From Bacteroidales bacterium (GTDB lineage Bacteria; Bacteroidota; Bacteroidia; Bacteroidales; UBA1402): a stretch of 11,302 bases of DNA. Position 1 is the stretch's first letter. Each line of letters starts with the position of its first letter. The translations under genes were made by a program, and so were the position numbers. Under the pieces are notes generated by a model, which was not told where the DNA came from, ran no database searches, and worked only from the letters and a program-made list of their open reading frames with translations. Below, in pieces: positions 7,399-11,302 of the stretch. The DNA lies in contig JALNXZ010000029.1 in NCBI GenBank assembly GCA_023230125.1, forward strand, positions 1-11,302, given 5' to 3'.

Positions 7399-7454
7399 AA
7401 CACGCTGTTTTCCGGTAGAATCTCTACCTTTGTGAAAACAGCGTGTTCCTTTTT
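7399..7454 (+). terminator. hemD terminator/attenuator hairpin overlapping the rnpA start region
   Basis: Bases 7399-7412 are exactly complementary to 7434-7447 (14 bp). Inside, 7414-7419 pair with 7423-7428 (6 bp, 3-base loop). The right arm is followed by TTCCTTTTT-like sequence (T-run ending at 7453), so it has the form of an intrinsic terminator 18 bases after the hemD stop. The rnpA ATG (7455) follows at once. Transcripts reading through from hemD would form this hairpin. Confidence 0.7.
7425..7432 (+). promoter_or_regulatory. rnpA promoter -7 box, inside the terminator loop
   Basis: TACCTTTG matches TAnnTTTG exactly. Transcription would begin near 7438-7441, inside the right arm of the hairpin, giving a leader of about 15 bases before ATG 7455 that cannot form the hairpin. 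No good -33 TTTG is found at the usual spacing, so strength is uncertain. Confidence 0.5.
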
Positions 7455-7886
7455 ATGGTTGACCATCCATTTAAATTCCCCAAAACAGAACGGCTTTGCA
7501 GTGAAATTCAGATTACTGAACTTTTTCAAGATGGCGAGTCTTTCATGTCCTATCCGGTAAGAGTTGTGATGCAGCTTTCAAAAGCTGTTGAGAACACCGA
7601 GATATGGGTTGTGATGAGTGTTCCAAAAAAAAAGTTGAAACATGCTGTTGATAGAAATCGCGTAAAAAGACTTTTACGTGAGACTTATCGGTTAAACAAG
7701 CATATCCTTTTTGAGCAGGCAGTAATGCAAGGGATATCCGTCCGGATGGCCTTTATTTGGATACCTCCGGAAGTCCTAGATTATCAGCGTGTTGAAAAGA
7801 AGATGAAGGAAGCGTTGGTCAAAGTCGCACAATGTATTTTGTCACATGCCACAGACGAAACCATCTATACCAAAATTGAGAATTGA
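7455..7886 (+). CDS. rnpA: Ribonuclease P protein component
   Basis: RnpA is the small basic subunit that helps the RNase P RNA cut 5' leaders from pre-tRNAs. The 143-residue product has the N-terminal KTERLCS segment and the diagnostic RNR motif at residues 66-78 (Asp66-Arg67-Asn68-Arg69, then VKRLLRETYR). The central beta-sheet is complete, ending in VRMAFIWIP, and is followed by the C-terminal helix. It is a little longer than the usual 115-130 residues. A GTG at 7443 would add four residues but lies in the hairpin arm and at the predicted transcript start, so ATG 7455 is chosen. The gene is followed by yidD, the usual rnpA partner. The rpmH gene that precedes rnpA in many bacteria is absent here; hemD takes that place. 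Confidence 0.92.
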   Translation: MVDHPFKFPKTERLCSEIQITELFQDGESFMSYPVRVVMQLSKAVENTEIWVVMSVPKKKLKHAVDRNRVKRLLRETYRLNKHILFEQAVMQGISVRMAFIWIPPEVLDYQRVEKKMKEALVKVAQCILSHATDETIYTKIEN

Positions 7887-7918
7887 ACGTCTATATATTA
7901 ATATCTAGCACCATTGCG

Positions 7919-8140
7919 ATGAACAGGATATTCAAGTTGTTTTTTCTGGGAATCATCAGATTTTATCAATACGCCATTTCTCCTTACACCCATCCTTCTT
8001 GCAGATATATTCCTACATGTTCCCAGTATGCTGTTGAGGCCATTCAGAAATATGGACCGTTTAAAGGAGCATGGCTAGCACTCAAAAGGATTTTGCGCTG
8101 TCATCCATGGGGTGGCCATGGTTATGATCCGGTACCTTAA
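7919..8140 (+). CDS. yidD: Membrane protein insertion efficiency factor YidD
   Basis: The 73-residue product is full length for YidD, a small membrane-associated protein that assists YidC-dependent insertion. All family blocks are present: an amphipathic N-terminal helix (IFKLFFLGIIRFYQYAISP), Cys28 and Cys34 in the PSCRYIPTCSQYA region, KYGPFKGAWLALKRILRC with Cys61, and the closing HPWGGHGYDPVP. ATG 7919 gives the usual start. A TTG at 7883 that overlaps the rnpA stop would add 12 residues with no family counterpart. The gene lies 32 bases after rnpA, in the widely conserved rnpA-yidD order, although yidC itself is not next here. Confidence 0.94.
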   Translation: MNRIFKLFFLGIIRFYQYAISPYTHPSCRYIPTCSQYAVEAIQKYGPFKGAWLALKRILRCHPWGGHGYDPVP

Positions 8141-8154
8141 TAAATATTGATAAG

Positions 8155-8808
8155 ATGCTGATTGATATACATAGCCATCATTTCCATATTCAGCCATGCC
8201 GGAAAGAGCTTTTAAACCTTCAGGCGGCATCTTTGGCCGATGCGCGGGCGTCCATGCTTACGTATGAAAATAATAGATTTTTGAGCCTTGGAATTCACCC
8301 GTGGGACGCATCGCTTTGGTGCTTGGATGATATACCTGCTTTGAATTCATTTTTTTCTGATCACCGAGTCTTGTTGATTGGAGAAATAGGATTGGACAAA
8401 GCTTCTTCGGTTTCTTTTGATTTACAAAAGAATGTTTTTGAAGCCCAGGTCAGAATGGCTGAACAAATCAGAAAGCCTGTCTTGTTACATGTGGTACGTG
8501 CAATGTCTGAAATTTTTGAGATAAAAAAGGTTCATCAAAGTGTTCCTGCATGGATTATACACGGATTTAGGGGTAAAAAGCAAACCACAGAACAGTATAT
8601 CACGAAAGGATTTTATCTTTCATTCGGAGCTATATTCAATGAGGGAGGCTTGCTTGCTTGCCCTATTGACAGAATGTTTTTTGAGACAGATATAAATACG
8701 GAAGATATTGAGCTTGTTTACGAGCGGGCTGCCAAGGTCTTGGACTGTTCTGTTTTCGAACTGGAAAGTCAGGTAGAAAAGAATTTCAATTCGGTTTTTA
8801 ATAAATAA
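8155..8808 (+). CDS. TatD-family metal-dependent hydrolase (short form)
   Basis: The 217-residue protein keeps the TatD metal-binding residues in order: His6 and His8 (DIHSHH), Glu77 (GEIGLD), His112 (LLHVVRA), His136 (IHGFRG) and Asp179 (ETDI). It also has the GIHPWD segment that reads GxHP in the family. TatD proteins are TIM-barrel phosphoesterases, and several members act as DNases; the substrate here is unknown. It is shorter than typical TatD proteins (about 255-265 residues): spacing between Asp51 and Glu77 and between His136 and Asp179 is compact, and the usual ETDAP-type motif ends in ETDIN. It starts 14 bases after yidD, so it is probably in the same transcript, and ends just before two hairpins. 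Confidence 0.88.
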   Translation: MLIDIHSHHFHIQPCRKELLNLQAASLADARASMLTYENNRFLSLGIHPWDASLWCLDDIPALNSFFSDHRVLLIGEIGLDKASSVSFDLQKNVFEAQVRMAEQIRKPVLLHVVRAMSEIFEIKKVHQSVPAWIIHGFRGKKQTTEQYITKGFYLSFGAIFNEGGLLACPIDRMFFETDINTEDIELVYERAAKVLDCSVFELESQVEKNFNSVFNK

Positions 8809-8830
8809 ACCACAGAATTTAGTCTGTGGT
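8809..8830 (+). repeat. Small hairpin right after the tatD-like stop codon
   Basis: Bases 8809-8816 pair perfectly with 8823-8830 (8 bp) around a 6-base loop, beginning one base after the stop codon. It has no T-run and precedes the main terminator by about 10 bases. It may protect the 3' end of the mRNA. Confidence 0.4.
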
Positions 8831-8840
8831 ACAAAAGTAA

Positions 8841-8866
8841 AAGGCTGCCTGGAGGCAGCCTTTTTT
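8841..8866 (+). terminator. Intrinsic terminator, probably bidirectional
   Basis: The stem 8841-8849 / 8854-8862 is 9 bp, GC-rich, with a TGGA loop and a run of Ts to 8866. On the minus strand the same stem is followed by TTTTACTTTT, so it can also end the convergent regulator gene, whose stop is at 8885. Confidence 0.88.
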
Positions 8867-8884
8867 GATGTTTATTTGTTCCAA

Positions 8885-9568
8885 TTAACCCACAAACTTA
8901 TATCCGACACCTTTGATGGTGCAAATGTATTTTTCTCCGATTTTTTCACGAATTTTGCGTACATGAACATCGATGGTGCGATCTCCAACAATAGACTTGT
9001 TGCCCCATACCAATTTGAAGATTTCTTCACGTGTGAAGACTTTCAACGGCTTTGAAGCCAATAAAACCAAAAGTTCAAATTCCTTACGTGGTAAGAAAAT
9101 GTCTTTACCATCTTTGAAAACAAGATAACGTTCGCGGTCTATAACAATCCCTTTTTGAGGTACCATGTCTTTGGTGTTACCCAAGTATTTGGCAAGTATG
9201 TTAAGAACACGGCGGGAGATTAGGGCCGAGTTAGTATCACGTGTACCAAATTCATCAATTCCTAAATCGAACCATTCGAGTTGTTCTTCGATGTTTTGAT
9301 TGTTGTCAATCAGGAAGTATACGTTAAAACGCATTTCTTCTTTCAATTTTTTGATTTTTTTGCAAAGTTCAATTGCTTTAGGATCATCCGACGGCGTGTC
9401 AAAAAAGATCAGGCAAGGTGTTTCTTCGGCAATAAATTCAAAGGCTTTTTGAACGCTGTATGTATATTCTACTACAGCTCTTGTGTTCAATAAAGCCTCC
9501 TGAACTTTTGTACCAAGAACAGAACCTTTTACAGAAAAAATCAACACATTACTTTGGAGTGGTTTCAT
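8885..9568 (-). CDS. OmpR/PhoB-type winged-helix regulator with a degenerate receiver domain
   Basis: The 227-residue protein has the two-domain layout of response regulators: an N-terminal receiver-like domain (about 6-128) and a C-terminal winged-helix DNA-binding domain (about 137-227). The latter is intact, with LPRKEFELLVLLASKP, the recognition region VGDRTIDVHVRKIREKIG, and the wing IKGVGYKF. The receiver is atypical. Asp57 (FFDTP) is in the phospho-acceptor place, but the acidic pair after the first strand is replaced by Phe-Ser (11-12), the conserved Thr/Ser on strand 4 is Ile87, and the conserved Lys on strand 5 is Arg110. Normal Asp phosphorylation by a kinase is therefore doubtful. 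No histidine kinase gene is in the window. It diverges from tyrS and converges on the tatD-like gene. Its targets are unknown. Confidence 0.9.
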   Translation of the reverse strand: MKPLQSNVLIFSVKGSVLGTKVQEALLNTRAVVEYTYSVQKAFEFIAEETPCLIFFDTPSDDPKAIELCKKIKKLKEEMRFNVYFLIDNNQNIEEQLEWFDLGIDEFGTRDTNSALISRRVLNILAKYLGNTKDMVPQKGIVIDRERYLVFKDGKDIFLPRKEFELLVLLASKPLKVFTREEIFKLVWGNKSIVGDRTIDVHVRKIREKIGEKYICTIKGVGYKFVG

Positions 9569-9652
9569 AAATGTTTGATTTTTTAATAAATGAATAAAAA
9601 ATGTTGGTAAAAAATTCCCCTAAAGGTCTAATACCAAAAGAATAATATCACA

Positions 9653-9684
9653 CAAAAATAATTCAACGTATTGGTTTAGGCAAA
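9653..9684 (-). promoter_or_regulatory. Promoter of the winged-helix regulator gene
   Basis: On the minus strand a -33 TTTG (9681-9684) and a -7 TATTTTTG (9653-9660) are spaced by 20 bases, an excellent fit to the Bacteroidota promoter. The predicted transcription start near 9647 leaves a leader of about 78 bases before ATG 9568. Confidence 0.75.
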
Positions 9685-9722
9685 TTTTTTAATGGATTTC
9701 TCTTTAATAATGAAATAAGACG

Positions 9723-9730
9723 TATTTTTG
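9723..9730 (+). promoter_or_regulatory. tyrS promoter -7 box
   Basis: TATTTTTG matches TAnnTTTG. The -33 region is only a partial match (TTTC at 9697-9700, 22-base spacing). The predicted start near 9736 leaves a leader of about 78 AT-rich bases before tyrS with no visible T-box or terminator structure. Confidence 0.55.
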
Positions 9731-9814
9731 TACTCAAATGTTCATTTTCTCTTTCATATTTTTTAGATATAACATAAATTAACAATCTGTCAATATAGAA
9801 ACCAAATTTTTCAA

Positions 9815-11110
9815 ATGGATTTCATTCAAGAATTACAATGGCGAGGCATGATACAAGATTTAATGCCCGGTACAGAAGAACAGTTAAAGAAAGAAATGTC
9901 TGTTGCATATGTGGGCATAGACCCCACAGCGGACTCTCTGCATATTGGTCACTTGGTGAGTATCATGATGCTAAAGCATTTTCAACGTTGTGGTCATAAA
10001 CCAATTGCATTGGTCGGTGGTGCAACAGGAATGATAGGCGACCCTTCCATGAAATCTCAGGAAAGAAACTTATTGGATGAAGCGTCCTTGCGTCACAACC
10101 AGGAATCAATCAAGAAACAATTGTCAAAATTTTTAGATTTTGACAGTGATGCACCAAATGCTGCTGAACTGGTCAATAACTATGACTGGATGAAGGACTA
10201 TTCCTTTCTGGATTTCATAAGGGATGTCGGTAAGCACCTGACTGTCAATTATATGATGGCAAAAGATTCCGTTAAAAAGCGGTTGAGCAGTGAGTCGAAT
10301 GAAGGCATGTCTTTTACAGAATTTTCCTACCAACTTTTACAAGGTTACGATTTCCTGCATTTATATCAGAAAAAGAATTGCAAACTTCAGATGGGTGGAT
10401 CTGATCAATGGGGAAATATAACAACCGGTACTGAACTGATTCGGCGCACTTGTGGTGGTGAAGCATTTGCTCTGGTTTGTCCGTTGATTACTAAAGCAGA
10501 TGGAGGTAAATTCGGTAAAACCGAAACTGGGAATATCTGGTTGGACAGTCGATATACCTCCCCCTACAAATTTGTACAATTCTGGCTAAATGTCAGTGAT
10601 ACTGATGCAGAAAAGTATATCAAGATTTTCACTTTTCTAAGCCGGGAAGAAGTAGAAAATCTGATTGCCGAACATCGTCAGGCACCACATTTACGTGTTC
10701 TGCAAAAAAGACTTGCCAGGGAAATAACCTGCATGGTTCATTCAGAAGAATACTACAATGCTGCTGTTGACGCTTCTGCCATCTTGTTTGGAAATTCAAC
10801 GGCAGATACGCTCAGAAAACTTGATGAAGAAACATTCCTTGCCGTTTTTGAAGGTGTACCCACTTACGAAATATCCATGGATTATTTAAGCACAGGAATT
10901 AAGGCTGTGGATTTGCTTGCAACGGAAACAGCTCCTGTTTTTCCTTCAAAAGGTGAAATGCGAAAAATGATCCAGGCCGGCGGCTTTTCCATCAACAAGG
11001 AAAAGTTCACAGAAGTTGATGGTATATTGAATACTTCAAATATAATAAATGGACGTTATATACTGGCGCAAAAGGGTAAGAAAAACTATTTCTTGCTGAT
11101 CGCGAAGTAA
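9815..11110 (+). CDS. tyrS: Tyrosyl-tRNA synthetase
   Basis: The enzyme charges tRNA-Tyr with tyrosine in the cytoplasm. The 431-residue protein is full length for the bacterial TyrRS type. Class I motifs are present: HIGH at residues 43-46 (LHIGHL), the KMSKS equivalent KFGKT at 232-236, the tyrosine-binding stretch YQLLQGYDF (172-180), and GGSDQWGN (194-201). A C-terminal S4-like RNA-binding domain (about 365-431, with EMRKMIQAGGFSINKEKF) completes it. ATG 9815 gives the standard N-terminus (MDFIQELQWRGM). The gene has its own promoter region shared back to back with the regulator gene. No terminator is seen between its stop and the tRNA promoter, so some read-through into the tRNA gene is possible. 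Confidence 0.97.
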   Translation: MDFIQELQWRGMIQDLMPGTEEQLKKEMSVAYVGIDPTADSLHIGHLVSIMMLKHFQRCGHKPIALVGGATGMIGDPSMKSQERNLLDEASLRHNQESIKKQLSKFLDFDSDAPNAAELVNNYDWMKDYSFLDFIRDVGKHLTVNYMMAKDSVKKRLSSESNEGMSFTEFSYQLLQGYDFLHLYQKKNCKLQMGGSDQWGNITTGTELIRRTCGGEAFALVCPLITKADGGKFGKTETGNIWLDSRYTSPYKFVQFWLNVSDTDAEKYIKIFTFLSREEVENLIAEHRQAPHLRVLQKRLAREITCMVHSEEYYNAAVDASAILFGNSTADTLRKLDEETFLAVFEGVPTYEISMDYLSTGIKAVDLLATETAPVFPSKGEMRKMIQAGGFSINKEKFTEVDGILNTSNIINGRYILAQKGKKNYFLLIAK

Positions 11111-11126
11111 AAATATCATCGAACTA

Positions 11127-11157
11127 TTTGCCGGGTAAAAGTTATTATGTACTTTTG
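11127..11157 (+). promoter_or_regulatory. tRNA-Gln promoter
   Basis: A -33 TTTG at 11127-11130 and a -7 TACTTTTG at 11150-11157 are spaced by 19 bases, close to the ideal Bacteroidota arrangement. The predicted start near 11163 leaves a 5' leader of about 25 bases for RNase P to remove. Confidence 0.75.
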
Positions 11158-11187
11158 CCCCCGCTTTCAAAGGAGAGCAAAGAGGAT

Positions 11188-11258
11188 TGTCCTATGGTGT
11201 AATGGTAGCACTGCAGTTTTTGGTACTGCCTGTCCTGGTTCGAATCCGGGTAGGACAA
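11188..11258 (+). tRNA. tRNA-Gln, anticodon UUG
   Basis: A full cloverleaf can be drawn. The acceptor stem 11188-11194 pairs with 11251-11257 (7 bp) with discriminator A at 11258. The D arm is 11197-11200 / 11208-11211 with GG in the loop. The anticodon stem is 11213-11217 / 11225-11229 with anticodon TTG at 11220-11222. The T arm is 11234-11238 / 11246-11250 with loop TTCGAAT. The anticodon reads glutamine CAA codons, and CAG by wobble. The 3' CCA is not encoded (CAC follows) and must be added after transcription. The length is 71 bases, with a 4-base variable loop. Confidence 0.96.
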
Positions 11259-11267
11259 CACGAAAGT

Positions 11268-11297
11268 CCGGTTATCTGAAAAGATGACCGGTTTTTT
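11268..11297 (+). terminator. Intrinsic terminator after tRNA-Gln
   Basis: The stem 11268-11277 / 11282-11291 is 10 pairs with one G-T wobble and a GAAA tetraloop, followed directly by six Ts. It lies 9 bases after the tRNA, so the tRNA is a single-gene transcript, possibly with tyrS read-through. Confidence 0.9.
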
Positions 11298-11302
11298 ATG
11301 CC

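Noticed and set aside
7443..7454. GTG start for rnpA
   Set aside because: It falls in the terminator right arm about at the predicted transcription start; ATG 7455 fits better.
7883..7918. TTG start for yidD overlapping the rnpA stop
   Set aside because: YidD homologues begin at the amphipathic helix that starts with ATG 7919.
8832..8839. Minus-strand TACTTTTG box pointing into the tatD-like gene (possible antisense RNA)
   Set aside because: It has no -33 partner at the right spacing that I could identify and sits between two hairpins; a chance match is likely in AT-rich DNA.
9736..9814. T-box or other riboswitch in the tyrS leader
   Set aside because: The leader is short and AT-rich, with no stem I, no T-box motif and no terminator hairpin.
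1..11302. CRISPR array, transposon, phage or toxin-antitoxin genes
   Set aside because: No repeat array, transposase, integrase or small toxin-like gene pair is visible on either strand.

Overview
The window looks like a chromosome segment of a Bacteroidota species, most likely order Bacteroidales. Three things point there. It has a SusC/SusD pair with a Bacteroidota-type lipoprotein signal. Its promoters are of the TTTG / TAnnTTTG type, and Shine-Dalgarno sites are absent. Its core gene order is DUF4271 - hemD - rnpA - yidD - tatD-like. I cannot name the genus.

Layout. Positions 1-4557 hold the end of a polysaccharide-utilisation locus: the C-terminal part of a SusC-type TonB-dependent porin, its SusD-type surface lipoprotein partner, and, after a 255-base gap with two strong hairpins, a secreted family GH65 glycoside hydrolase. 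The GH65 enzyme has two glutamates spaced as in hydrolytic alpha-1,2-glucosidases (kojibiose-type), so the locus probably handles an alpha-glucan or oligosaccharide with alpha-1,2-glucosyl linkages. Positions 4612-5643 (minus) encode an extended short-chain dehydrogenase/reductase that runs toward the PUL. A perfect 10-bp inverted repeat at 5660-5693 carries two back-to-back -7 boxes, one for this gene and one for the plus-strand cluster. That cluster (5704-8808) is housekeeping: a DUF4271 membrane protein, uroporphyrinogen-III synthase (TTG start), RNase P protein, YidD and a short TatD-family hydrolase. It ends at a strong, probably bidirectional terminator shared with a convergent OmpR-type regulator (8885-9568, minus) whose receiver domain is degenerate. 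The regulator and tyrS (9815-11110) diverge from a 246-base region with a promoter for each. A tRNA-Gln(UUG) with its own promoter and terminator closes the window.

How the parts work together. SusC/SusD import oligosaccharides and the periplasmic GH65 enzyme trims them. HemD serves tetrapyrrole synthesis, RnpA tRNA 5' maturation, YidD membrane protein insertion, and TyrS and tRNA-Gln translation.

Nothing in the window amounts to a clearly new multi-gene system. The most unusual items are regulatory: the rnpA promoter nested in the loop of the hemD terminator hairpin, a probable hemD promoter inside the preceding coding sequence, the symmetric divergent promoter, and the hairpins behind susD. 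The pseudo-receiver regulator and the PUL-linked GH65 hydrolase are the most interesting proteins.
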